Shown piece after piece: positions 40,420 through 48,062 of a DNA stretch of 64,000 nt. The notes beneath the pieces were generated by a model. It was given only the letters and a program-made list of their open reading frames with translations. It was not told where the DNA came from and searched no databases. The DNA is from Streptosporangium minutum. GTDB lineage: Bacteria > Actinomycetota > Actinomycetes > Streptosporangiales > Streptosporangiaceae. How positions within the stretch are numbered: the first letter of the stretch is position 1; each line of letters starts with the position of its first letter. The stretch is taken from NCBI RefSeq assembly GCF_002149035.1, contig NZ_NGFP01000003.1, positions 32,191 to 96,190 of the forward strand, given 5' to 3'. Made by a program: the position numbers and the translations under genes.

Positions 40420-41037
40420 CTACAAAATATCTCTGACGCTGCGGCGCCGGCGGTAGCCCAGCGAGGTGAGATCGGCCCGGGTGCCCCGGAAGACGTTGCG
40501 GTCCACGGGGATGTGGGAGTGCTGGTGGATGGTCCACCTGTCCCACGGCCCCGGCACGTCCGGCCTGCCTCGCGGGTCGTCGGGCGCGGCGATCCAGAGG
40601 GGGTATCCCTCCAGCCCGGCGCAGTTGCCGTTCAGCGCGAACGTCAGGAAGGTGTAGATCACCGGACGCACCCCGGCCTGGTCGACGACCGCCTGGCACC
40701 AGCGGCGGGCGAAGCCGGCCACCCGGCGGGCGGGCAGGTGGTCGTTGGTCTCCAGGTCGAGGGCGAGCAGGTCGCCGCGGCGCATGCCGCCCGCCTGCTG
40801 CACGGCCCGCAGGAAATGCCCCGCCTGTGTCTCCGGGTCGCCGGCGGGGCGGGCGAAGTGGTAGGCCCCGCAGACCATCCAGCTCTCCCGCATGCCGGTC
40901 CAGTTCCTGCCGAACCACTTGTCGGTGAAGGTGCTCCCCTCGGTCGCCTTGGCGAAGGCGAAGGAGACCCCGTTGTCGGCATGGTGGTCCCAGTCGACGG
41001 CGCCCTGCCAGTTCGACACATCGATGCCACGCAACAT
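40420..41037 (-). CDS. Glycoside hydrolase family 25 lysozyme-like protein without a signal peptide
   Basis: A 205-residue GH25 domain (N-acetylmuramidase). It opens RGIDVSNWQGAVDW, has FAFAKATEGSTFTD and GAYHFARP, and LALDLETND holds the catalytic Asp-x-Glu pair. The ATG at 41037 lies at the very start of the fold and no secretion signal or anchor can be found in frame upstream. Either it is released by lysis or a non-classical route, or the start is wrong. There is no clear ribosome binding site. It is divergent from dapD. Confidence 0.82.
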   Translation of the reverse strand: MLRGIDVSNWQGAVDWDHHADNGVSFAFAKATEGSTFTDKWFGRNWTGMRESWMVCGAYHFARPAGDPETQAGHFLRAVQQAGGMRRGDLLALDLETNDHLPARRVAGFARRWCQAVVDQAGVRPVIYTFLTFALNGNCAGLEGYPLWIAAPDDPRGRPDVPGPWDRWTIHQHSHIPVDRNVFRGTRADLTSLGYRRRRSVRDIL

Positions 41038-41131
41038 GGCGGCCACGCTAATGACCCCGGCGACACGCGCACATGTCCAACTCTCCCTCGGCGTACTGCC
41101 ATTGCACCGGCTTTGACTAGGCTTGGTCGGC

Positions 41132-42109
41132 GTGAACGCAGCAGCACAGACATCAGGCGCCCACGGTGCCGGCATCGCGACCATCACCCCGGACGGGACG
41201 GTGCTCGACACCTGGTTCCCCTCCCCGCGACTGGGTGAGCCCTCCGCTCCGGGCACCAGGCGGCTGACCACGGAGGAGGCCGTCGAGGCGCTCGGCTCCG
41301 CGGTCGCCGCGCTGCTCGGCCCGGACGAGGACCGCGGTGTGGAGGTGGTCGCGGTCCACACCGGGATCGCCAAGCTCTCGGAGGCGCCCGTCGACGCCCA
41401 CGACGCCTACCTCCGCCTCCACCTGCTGTCGGCCCGTCTCGTCCAGCCGCACGGGCAGAGCCTGGACGGCCTGTTCGGCGTGCTGAGCAACGTGGTGTGG
41501 ACCAACCACGGCCCGTGCCCGGTCGAGGGCTTCGAGTCGGTACGGCTGCGCCTGCGGGCCCGCGGGCAGGTGACCGTCTACGGCGTGGACAAGTTCCCCC
41601 GGATGGTCGACTACGTGGTGCCCTCCGGCGTCCGGATCGCCGAGGCCGACCGCGTCCGTCTCGGCGCGCACCTGGCCGCAGGCACGACCGTGATGCACGA
41701 GGGCTTCGTCAACTTCAACGCCGGCACGCTCGGCGCCTCCATGGTCGAGGGGCGCATCTCGGCGGGCGTGGTGGTGGGCGACGGCTCCGACGTGGGCGGC
41801 GGCGCCTCGATCATGGGCACCCTCTCCGGCGGCGGCAAGCAGGTCATCTCCATCGGCAGCCGCTGCCTGCTGGGCGCCAACAGCGGCGTCGGCATCTCCC
41901 TCGGCGACGACTGCGTCGTGGAGGCCGGCCTCTACGTCACCGCCGGGACCAAGGTCGCCCTCCCCGACGGCCGCACCGTCAAGGCCGCCGAGCTCTCCGG
42001 CGCCTCCGGCCTGCTGTTCCGCCGTAACTCCACCTCCGGCGCCGTGGAGGTCGTGCCCCGCCGGGGCACCGGCGTGGAGCTCAACAGCGCCCTGCACGCC
42101 AACGACTGA
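41132..42109 (+). CDS. dapD: 2,3,4,5-tetrahydropyridine-2,6-dicarboxylate N-succinyltransferase
   Basis: A 325-residue enzyme of lysine and diaminopimelate synthesis, actinobacterial type. An N-terminal alpha/beta domain is followed by a left-handed beta-helix: [58 protein letters not shown]. The C-terminal part resembles other DapD ([12 protein letters not shown]). The GTG at 41132 lacks a Shine-Dalgarno box; a TAGGCT hexamer ends eight bases before it, so a leaderless mRNA is possible. A strong hairpin follows. Confidence 0.92.
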   Translation: MNAAAQTSGAHGAGIATITPDGTVLDTWFPSPRLGEPSAPGTRRLTTEEAVEALGSAVAALLGPDEDRGVEVVAVHTGIAKLSEAPVDAHDAYLRLHLLSARLVQPHGQSLDGLFGVLSNVVWTNHGPCPVEGFESVRLRLRARGQVTVYGVDKFPRMVDYVVPSGVRIAEADRVRLGAHLAAGTTVMHEGFVNFNAGTLGASMVEGRISAGVVVGDGSDVGGGASIMGTLSGGGKQVISIGSRCLLGANSGVGISLGDDCVVEAGLYVTAGTKVALPDGRTVKAAELSGASGLLFRRNSTSGAVEVVPRRGTGVELNSALHAND

Positions 42110-42127
42110 GTCCGCCCGGTCCGACGC

Positions 42128-42171
42128 GGGCCGCGGGAGGGCCGTCCGGTGGACCGCCCCTCCCGCGGCCC
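42128..42171 (+). terminator. Terminator after dapD
   Basis: A perfect 14-bp stem (GGGCCGCGGGAGGG at 42128-42141 with its complement at 42158-42171) and a 16-base loop, 18 bases after the stop. Confidence 0.75.
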
Positions 42172-42283
42172 GGCACCGGGGGCGGCCTCCGCGACCCGCC
42201 CGGATCGACGACTTCCGGAAGTTCATCCCGGAGCCGCGCACCTGACAGGCTTGTGCCACGGACCCTGCGGCGATGGGAGTGGC

Positions 42284-42898
42284 ATGACCGGTCGGGACGC
42301 GGCGCGCGGCGAGAGGGACACGACGGCGCTCGCGCGGTGGGTCACCGGACTGTTCGCGCCCCAGGTGCTGGTCATCGTGCTGCCTCCGGCCGTGGGGCTG
42401 GTGGCGGACGGCTGGCCCGGCGCCGGCTGGGGGCTGGTGGCCTCAGCGCTGTGCGGCGGGATCCCGGCCGGGGTGATCCTGGCCGGTGTGCGCTCCGGGC
42501 GGCTGGACTCCCATCACCTGGTCGACCGGGCGAGCCGGACGAGGCCGCTGCTGGTGGCGGTCATGGCGGTGCTCGTCGCGCTGGTGCTGCTGGCCTCCCT
42601 GGGCGCGCCCCGGCTGCTGGTCGCCACGGTGACCGCGATGCTGGCCGCGCTCGCGCTGACGGTCCCGATCACCCTCAGGTGGAAGATCTCCTTCCACGCG
42701 GCGGTGTCGGCGGGCACCGTGGTGGTGCTGGCCGAGGTGCTGCCCGCCGCACCGACCCTCGTAGCGGGCATGCTGATCGTGGCGACGGTGTGCTGGGCCA
42801 GGGTGCGGCTCAGGCACCACACGCCCGCCCAGGTCGCCGCCGGGGCCGTCGTCGGCGCCGGCTCGGCCTGGGCGGCCCTGAGCGCCTTCGGTCTCTGA
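42284..42898 (+). CDS. PAP2-related membrane protein with degenerate motifs
   Basis: A 204-residue protein with about six transmembrane helices, in the phosphatidic acid phosphatase type 2 fold. The usual motifs are only partly kept: the first shows RTRP without the Lys, the second reads ISFHAAVS for PSGHxxxS, and the third reads ARVRLRHHTPAQ, keeping Arg and His but with Gln for the final Asp. It may be a pseudo-enzyme or use a changed substrate. GGGAG precedes the ATG. Its last codons form the first unit of a 16-bp tandem repeat. Confidence 0.7.
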   Translation: MTGRDAARGERDTTALARWVTGLFAPQVLVIVLPPAVGLVADGWPGAGWGLVASALCGGIPAGVILAGVRSGRLDSHHLVDRASRTRPLLVAVMAVLVALVLLASLGAPRLLVATVTAMLAALALTVPITLRWKISFHAAVSAGTVVVLAEVLPAAPTLVAGMLIVATVCWARVRLRHHTPAQVAAGAVVGAGSAWAALSAFGL

Positions 42899-42948
42899 CC
42901 CCCTCGTCCTCTGATCCCTTCGGCCTCTGATCCCTTGGGCCTCTGATC
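42885..42948 (+). repeat. 16-bp tandem repeat anchored on the PAP2-like gene stop codon, four units
   Basis: Units CCTTCGGTCTCTGACC (42885), CCCTCGTCCTCTGATC (42901), CCTTCGGCCTCTGATC (42917) and CCTTGGGCCTCTGATC (42933) are exactly 16 bp apart. The first is coding and includes the gene's TGA stop; TGA recurs at the same place in each unit. Because 16 is not a multiple of three, the stops fall in all three frames. Confidence 0.9.
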
Positions 42949-43003
42949 CGCCCGCGGGGGCCGTGGCGGACCCGCCTGGTCCGTCACGGGACCGGAGACC
43001 GGC

Positions 43004-43633
43004 TCACCCGCGGAGGTAGGCGAGGACGGCGAGGACCCGGCGGTGGTCGTCCCCGGCCGGGGGGAGGTCGAGTTTGGCGAGGATGCTCGCGATGTGCTTG
43101 GCCACCGCGGCCTCGGTGACCACGAGGGTCCGGGCGATGGCGGCGTTCGAGCGGCCTTCGGCGATGAGGGCGAGCACCTCGCGCTCCCTGGGGGTGAGGC
43201 GCCGCAGCGGGTCGCGGCGGCGCGTCAGCAGCTGTCTGACCACCTCTGGGTCGACGACGGTGCCGCCGGCGGCCACCCGGTCCAGGGCGTCGGCGAACTC
43301 CCTGACGTGGCCGATCCGGTCCTTGAGCAGGTAGCCGACGCCGGCGTCCATGAGCTCGGCGACGTAGGCCTGCTGGACGTACTGGCTGAGGATCAGCACC
43401 GGCAGGCCGGGCCGGCCGGCGCGCAGGGTGAAGGCGGCGCGCAGCCCCTCGTCGGTGAATCCGGGCGGCATCCGCACGTCGGTGACCACGATGTCGGGCC
43501 CGTGCTCCTCGACGGCGGCGATCAGCGAGGGCGCGTCGCCGACGGCGGCGGCCACGGTGTGGCCGAAGCGCTCCAGCAGGCCGACCAGTCCCTCCCGGAG
43601 CAGGACCGCGTCCTCGGCCAGGACTACACGCAC
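43004..43633 (-). CDS. NarL/LuxR-type response regulator
   Basis: A 209-residue regulator. The receiver domain has the acidic pocket (VVLAEDAVLL), the phospho-acceptor Asp in VVTDVRMPP and Lys in LLKDRIG. The C-terminal LuxR helix-turn-helix reads LTPREREVLALIAEGRSN and VTEAAVAKHIASIL. The GTG at 43633 follows GGAGGT closely; a longer form to 43681 would overlap the kinase gene. It lies 40 bases after the kinase gene, same strand. Confidence 0.92.
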   Translation of the reverse strand: MRVVLAEDAVLLREGLVGLLERFGHTVAAAVGDAPSLIAAVEEHGPDIVVTDVRMPPGFTDEGLRAAFTLRAGRPGLPVLILSQYVQQAYVAELMDAGVGYLLKDRIGHVREFADALDRVAAGGTVVDPEVVRQLLTRRRDPLRRLTPREREVLALIAEGRSNAAIARTLVVTEAAVAKHIASILAKLDLPPAGDDHRRVLAVLAYLRG

Positions 43634-43673
43634 GGGACCTCCGCCCACCACGGCGACGAGCCGCCGGCCGGGA

Positions 43674-44885
43674 CTACGCACATGGGATCTCCACCCTCAG
43701 TATGGTCGGCCCTCCGGCCGGACTGGACAGTGACATCGTGCCGCTGAGCACCGCGACCCGGTCGGCCAGCCCGGCCAGCTCGGTGCCCGAGGCCGGATCG
43801 GCTCCGCCCCCGCCGTCGTCGCTGATCTCCATCACCAGGGTCTCCCGCGTGAGGCGGCCGCGTATCAGGCAGCGGGCGGCCCGGCTGTGCTTCGCCACGT
43901 TGGCCAGCGCCTCGCTGACCACGAAGTAGGCGGTCACCTCGGTCGCCGTCGGCAGCCGCCGCGGAAGCACGATGTCCACCTCCGCCGGGACAGGTGAGCG
44001 CCCGGCCACGTCGAGCACCGCCTCGGGCAGCCCGAGGTCGGTGAGGATCCGCGGATGCACTCCGCGGATCAGCTCCCGCAGCTCGGCCAGGGCCTGCATG
44101 GCCTCCTCGTGCGCCTCGGCGACCCGCTCCGCGGCCGGGGAACCGGGCTCCAGGTCGAGCCGGGCCATGCCGAGCTTCAGCGCCAGCGTGACCAGCCGCT
44201 GCTGGGCGCCGTCGTGCAGGTCCCGCTCGATCCTGCGCCGTTCGATCTCGAACGCGTCGACCAGGCGGGCCCGCGACCGTACGACCTCTGCCAGCTCGGG
44301 GTCGGGAGAGCCGAGAAGCGCCCTGGCCATGGTGGCGCGGGCCCCCGCCCAGGCGGTGATCGGATAGGCGGCGGTCGGCATGATCACCGCTCCGGCCAGG
44401 GCCAGGGGCAGGCCGAGGGACAGGGGCGTGTCGGGCTGGAACGGCGCGGAGAGCAGGACGCCCGGCACCGCGCCGCCGATGGCGATCGCCCCCAGGTCGA
44501 CCCACCACAGCGCGAGGACTGACAGCAGTGTGTATCCGGCCTCGCGCCAGGTGGCCTGCTCCCGCAGCCGGGTGCGCAGCCAGGCGCGCGGACCGGGAGC
44601 GCCGGGCCGTTCGTGCGGGTCGGCGGCGGGCGCCCGGTCGACCAGCCGCAGCCGCCACCGCTCGAAGCGTCCCGCCACGAGCCCGCAGGGCACGACGGCG
44701 ACCGCCGCCAGCGCCACGGCCGCCACCACTCCGGCGGTGAGCGCGATGGAGATCGCCAGGGCCGCGGCGGCGCCGAACACCGCGCCCGACAGCAGGTACG
44801 CCAGCGAGCGCCACGGCCATGCCGACCACAGGAAGCGCAACGGCCGCCCGGCGAGAGCCTGCAGGGCGTTGCGGGGGTGATGCAC
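43674..44885 (-). CDS. Sensor histidine kinase, HisKA_3 type
   Basis: A 403-residue membrane kinase partner of the following response regulator. Two pairs of transmembrane helices (about 27-70 and 115-180) form the sensor, with almost no extracytoplasmic loop. The dimerisation/phospho-acceptor segment is IERDLHDGAQQRLVTLALKL. The ATPase part has SEALANVAKHS (N box), ISDDGGGG (G1) and GLADRVAVLSG (G2). The GTG at 44885 starts MHHPRNALQ. The signal is unknown; such intramembrane sensors often respond to envelope stress. Confidence 0.9.
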   Translation of the reverse strand: MHHPRNALQALAGRPLRFLWSAWPWRSLAYLLSGAVFGAAAALAISIALTAGVVAAVALAAVAVVPCGLVAGRFERWRLRLVDRAPAADPHERPGAPGPRAWLRTRLREQATWREAGYTLLSVLALWWVDLGAIAIGGAVPGVLLSAPFQPDTPLSLGLPLALAGAVIMPTAAYPITAWAGARATMARALLGSPDPELAEVVRSRARLVDAFEIERRRIERDLHDGAQQRLVTLALKLGMARLDLEPGSPAAERVAEAHEEAMQALAELRELIRGVHPRILTDLGLPEAVLDVAGRSPVPAEVDIVLPRRLPTATEVTAYFVVSEALANVAKHSRAARCLIRGRLTRETLVMEISDDGGGGADPASGTELAGLADRVAVLSGTMSLSSPAGGPTILRVEIPCA

Positions 44886-44953
44886 GGTCCGACGCTATCG
44901 GTGATCCGGCCCGGCGACGGCGGTGCGCGGCGGCGCCAGGTCTGGTCCCGTCG

Positions 44954-44989
44954 CCCGTCCTACCGCCGGCATCCCGGCGGTAGGACGGG
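44954..44989 (-). terminator. Strong hairpin after the acyl-CoA dehydrogenase gene
   Basis: A perfect 16-bp stem (arms 44954-44969 and 44974-44989, first arm CCCGTCCTACCGCCGG) with a four-base CATC loop, eight bases beyond the stop. It separates the dehydrogenase gene from the kinase-regulator pair. Confidence 0.85.
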
Positions 44990-44997
44990 GTGGCCGG

Positions 44998-46752
44998 TCA
45001 CGGCCGGTCGTCGACGAAGGCGCCGTCGGCGAGGTCCTTGAACCGTTCGAGGTCCTCGGCGACGTGGTCGATGCCGCGCAGCGGGCCGGGGTCGGCGAGG
45101 TGGGCGCGGGCGTAGAGGCGGGCGACCAGCGACTTGCGGTCGGCGCCGAGCTCGCGGCGCTCCCATCCGGCCTGTTCCAGCAGCAGCGCGGCGGCGTAGA
45201 CGTCGGCCATGTACTGCGCCAGCGGGAAGAGCCTGGCCTCGGCGGTGACCGGGTCGAGGCCACGCCACCGGTCCACGGCCTCGCGCAGCCGGTCGATCCG
45301 GTCCGACACCAGCAGGGCGGTGGGGTCGTCGCCGGGCGGCGCGTGCCGTACGGCCTCCGCCAGCCGGTCGAAGAACGGCAGGTGCTGGTCCTTTTCGACG
45401 GCCCGGCGCACGTCCAGGCAGAGGATGTTGTCGCCGCCCTCCCAGACCGGGTTGACCTGGGCGTCGCGCAGGATTCGGGCGACCGGCCACTGCTCGATGT
45501 AGCCGTTGCCGCCGTGCACCTCGATCGCGTCGCTGGCCGCGGTGACGCCCAGGCGGGCGGCCCTGAGCTTGATCAGGGCGGGGCCGAGGCGCAGCCTGTT
45601 GTGGAACCCGTCGAACACCAGCGCCTGGGCCGCCTCGACCTCGACGATCAGCTCGGCCAGCTTGCGGCGCATGAGCGGCTGGTCGATGAGGGCGGCGCCG
45701 AAGGCCTCGCGGCTGCGGGCGTAGCAGAGCGACTCGACCAGGGCGCGCCGGGCGCAGCTCAGGCCCATCGTGGCGATCTCGAGCCGGGCGCCGTTGGTCA
45801 GCTCCATCATCCGGCCCAGGCCCTTGCCGTCGCCGGCGCCGGTGCTCTCCGGTGCCAGCAGGAACGCCTCGGCGTCGGTGAACTCGATCTCCGCCGAGGC
45901 CACCGACCTGGTGCCCAGTTTGTCCTTGAGCCTGCGGACCCGGATGCCGTTGTGCCCGCCGTCGCGGCGCTCGCGCAGCACCAGGAAGGGCGCGACGCCC
46001 CGGCTGCCGTCGGGGCCGCCCTCGGCCTTGGCCAGCACCACGAAGGCGGAGCCGTTGGCGTTGGAAGCGAACCACTTCAGTCCGTTCAGCCGCCAGGCGT
46101 CCCCCGCCGGGGTGGCCGTGGACTCCAGGGCGGCGAGGTCGGAGCCGCCGGTGCGTTCGGTGAACATCTGCGCGGCCTCACCGGAGAACATCCCGTCCGC
46201 GAAGATCTCCCTGACCCGTTCCTTGACGTCCTGGGGGGCGAACGCCTCGGCCATGAGCACCACCATGTCGCCGCCGGTGCCGAGCGCGCAGCCCATCCCG
46301 ATGTCGGCCTGGTAGAGCAGGTAGTTCCAGGCCACCCCCATGGTCACCGGGTCGGCGCCGGCGGCCTCGGCCTCCCGCGCGAACTCCGGGCGGGTGAAGG
46401 AGCCCGCGACCAGCTCGCGGCGGGCCGCCTCGAAGGAGGGCGGCATGACGATCCGGCTGACGTCGTGGCCCCACCGGTCGTACCTCTCCAGCCGGGGCGG
46501 GTTCCGGTCGGTCTCCTCGGCGTGTTCGAGGATGGGGCCGCTCATCAGCGCGCCCGCCCGTTCCAGATGGGGGGCCGCCCATTCCAAGGCGTCGACGCCG
46601 AGGTGGCGGCGCATCAGGAAGCGCAGCGTGGGGTCGGAGCCGTACCAGTTGAGGCCGGCCGCGCCCCGGTAGCGCTCGGTGGCGTAACGCCGGGCCTTGT
46701 CCGGGCCGCCGAAGGGCAACCGGTCGACCGGCTCGATGAGGTAGGAAGCCAT
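44998..46752 (-). CDS. AidB-like acyl-CoA dehydrogenase
   Basis: A 584-residue flavoprotein of the ACAD superfamily. Core motifs: MFTERTGGSDLAALESTA, GLKWFASNANGSAFVVLAK, LKDKLGTRSVASAEIEF, and HGGNGYIEQWPVARILRD followed by NPVWEGGDNILCLDV. The last pair is typical of AidB/ACAD11-like members, and a C-terminal helical extension of about 150 residues is also AidB-like. It could oxidise an acyl-CoA or, like AidB, have a protective role. It is divergent from a PaaX-type regulator (77-base spacer), which suggests control by an acyl- or phenylacetyl-CoA signal. Confidence 0.88.
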   Translation of the reverse strand: MASYLIEPVDRLPFGGPDKARRYATERYRGAAGLNWYGSDPTLRFLMRRHLGVDALEWAAPHLERAGALMSGPILEHAEETDRNPPRLERYDRWGHDVSRIVMPPSFEAARRELVAGSFTRPEFAREAEAAGADPVTMGVAWNYLLYQADIGMGCALGTGGDMVVLMAEAFAPQDVKERVREIFADGMFSGEAAQMFTERTGGSDLAALESTATPAGDAWRLNGLKWFASNANGSAFVVLAKAEGGPDGSRGVAPFLVLRERRDGGHNGIRVRRLKDKLGTRSVASAEIEFTDAEAFLLAPESTGAGDGKGLGRMMELTNGARLEIATMGLSCARRALVESLCYARSREAFGAALIDQPLMRRKLAELIVEVEAAQALVFDGFHNRLRLGPALIKLRAARLGVTAASDAIEVHGGNGYIEQWPVARILRDAQVNPVWEGGDNILCLDVRRAVEKDQHLPFFDRLAEAVRHAPPGDDPTALLVSDRIDRLREAVDRWRGLDPVTAEARLFPLAQYMADVYAAALLLEQAGWERRELGADRKSLVARLYARAHLADPGPLRGIDHVAEDLERFKDLADGAFVDDRP

Positions 46753-46829
46753 GCCTGGACATTACGCTTCTGCGACACATGAAGAAAAGATGTAACCTCC
46801 GGCAGTATGAGTAAGCTCGGCGGCCGGCG

Positions 46830-47585
46830 ATGACGGACGAAGACGACCCGCTCGGGCTCCGGCCGCTGACCGCGCGCTCGGTCATCCTCAGCACGCTGCT
46901 GGGCACTCACCCCCCGCGGCTGGGAGCAGGCCGCCTGGTCCGCGTGGGCGCCCTGTTCGGCATCTCCGAGGGCACGGTCCGGGTCGCGCTGTCACGCATG
47001 GTCGCCGCGGGCGACCTCGACCAGCCGGACGGCTTCTACGAGCTCAGCGAGCGCCTCCGCCTGCGGCAGGCCCGCCAGGACGAGAGCCGCTCGCCCAGCA
47101 CCCGCGCCTGGGACGGCGCGTGGGAGGTCGCGATCGTGACCGCGGAGCGGCGGCCCGCCGCCGAACGCGCCGCGCTCCGGGAGGCCATGGCGGCGCTGCG
47201 CCTGGCCGAGGTCCGCGAGGGCGTGTGGATGCGGCCGGACAATCTGATCAGGGACCGGCCCGCCGTCGTCACCGGCCAGTGCGCCTTCCTGCGGGCGGTC
47301 CCGGAGGAGGACCCCGCCGTACTGGCGGGATCCCTGTGGGACCTGCCCGCCTGGGCCCGGCACGCGCGGGCGCTGCAGAGCGCCTTCGACGCGGCGACCA
47401 CCATCGCCGGCCGCTTCGCTCTGGCCGCCGCCGCGCTGCGCCATCTGCTGGCCGACCCCCTGCTGCCGGCCGGCCTGCTGCCCGGCGACTGGCCCGGCGA
47501 CGGCCTCAGGCACCGCTACGACCTGTTCGAGGCCGAGTTCGGGGCCCTCGTCCGCGACCACCTGCGGGCCGCGGACCGTCCGTAG
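46830..47585 (+). CDS. PaaX family transcriptional regulator
   Basis: A 251-residue protein: an N-terminal winged helix (LTARSVILSTLLGTHPPRL, then ISEGTVRVALSRMVAAGDL), a central ferredoxin-like domain beginning WDGAWEVAIVTAERRP and a C-terminal helical domain (LFEAEFGALVRDHL). PaaX represses phenylacetate catabolism and is released by phenylacetyl-CoA; here it probably controls the divergent acyl-CoA dehydrogenase gene. Its last codons form the first unit of a 36-bp tandem repeat. Confidence 0.86.
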   Translation: MTDEDDPLGLRPLTARSVILSTLLGTHPPRLGAGRLVRVGALFGISEGTVRVALSRMVAAGDLDQPDGFYELSERLRLRQARQDESRSPSTRAWDGAWEVAIVTAERRPAAERAALREAMAALRLAEVREGVWMRPDNLIRDRPAVVTGQCAFLRAVPEEDPAVLAGSLWDLPAWARHARALQSAFDAATTIAGRFALAAAALRHLLADPLLPAGLLPGDWPGDGLRHRYDLFEAEFGALVRDHLRAADRP

Positions 47586-47680
47586 AGCACGGTCCGCCCG
47601 CAGGGCACGGACGGTCCGTAGACCACGGTCCGCCCGCGGATCACGGGCCGCCTGTAGATCACGGTCGTCCGCGGATGGAG
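47573..47680 (+). repeat. 36-bp tandem repeat anchored on the PaaX gene stop codon, three units
   Basis: Units begin GGACCGTCCGTAGAGCAC (47573), GGACGGTCCGTAGACCAC (47609) and GGGCCGCCTGTAGATCAC (47645), each 36 bp. The first overlaps the last four codons and the TAG stop of the PaaX gene. TAG is kept in each unit and, since 36 is a multiple of three, in the same frame. The third unit ends GGAG, which is the ribosome binding site of the next gene. Confidence 0.88.
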
Positions 47681-47684
47681 CATG

Positions 47685-48062
47685 ATGGCCGTCATGCCGG
47701 AAAATCAGAACTCGCTGTGGTCCATCGGCTCGAAGAACTCGATCCTGTCCGTCGGGTCGACGAACTCGATCCTGTCCGTCGGGTCCGCGGGCTCGATCCT
47801 GTCCGTCGGATCCCTGGGATCCGCCGGATCGGCGCTGTCCGTCGGGTCGATCGGCTCGGCCGCCTCCGCCTTCTCGATCGGCTCGGCCCTGTCCGTCGGG
47901 TCGATCGGCTCGGCCACGTCGGCCTTCTCGATCGGCTCGGCGCTGTCGGTCGGCTCGACCCTGTCGGCGCTCACCCGCTGGGCCGTCACGTCCTGGTGGT
48001 CCGGGAGGCGGGCCCCGCGGGCCCGCGCGGCCGGGGCGGGGCCCTCCGGGGCGAGCTCCTAG
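47685..48062 (+). CDS. Ser-X-X tripeptide-repeat protein of unknown function
   Basis: A 125-residue protein. After the short start MAVMPENQN come 29 uninterrupted tripeptides of the form Ser-X-X (47712-47972), for example SIL-SVG-STN-SIL-SVG-SAG. A nine-residue super-period (SIL SVG SxG) is visible at first and loosens later. The X residues are small or hydrophobic. A basic, Ala/Gly-rich tail with WAVTSWWSGRRAPRAR follows. The ATG at 47685 is chosen for its GGAG four bases upstream; 47682 and 47694 are possible. A regular three-residue period suggests an extended helix or stacked solenoid with a serine face. I cannot name a function. Its stop overlaps that of the convergent LLM gene in CTAG. 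Confidence 0.72.
   Translation: MAVMPENQNSLWSIGSKNSILSVGSTNSILSVGSAGSILSVGSLGSAGSALSVGSIGSAASAFSIGSALSVGSIGSATSAFSIGSALSVGSTLSALTRWAVTSWWSGRRAPRARAAGAGPSGASS

Noticed and set aside
38647..41238. 863-codon open frame antisense to thrS
   Set aside because: High G+C leaves long antisense frames; the sequence is Arg/Gly/Val/His-rich without motifs, and thrS on the other strand is certain.
43004..44885. Two-component pair as a vancomycin-resistance or antibiotic cluster regulator
   Set aside because: No resistance or biosynthetic genes are adjacent, and the sensor type is generic.
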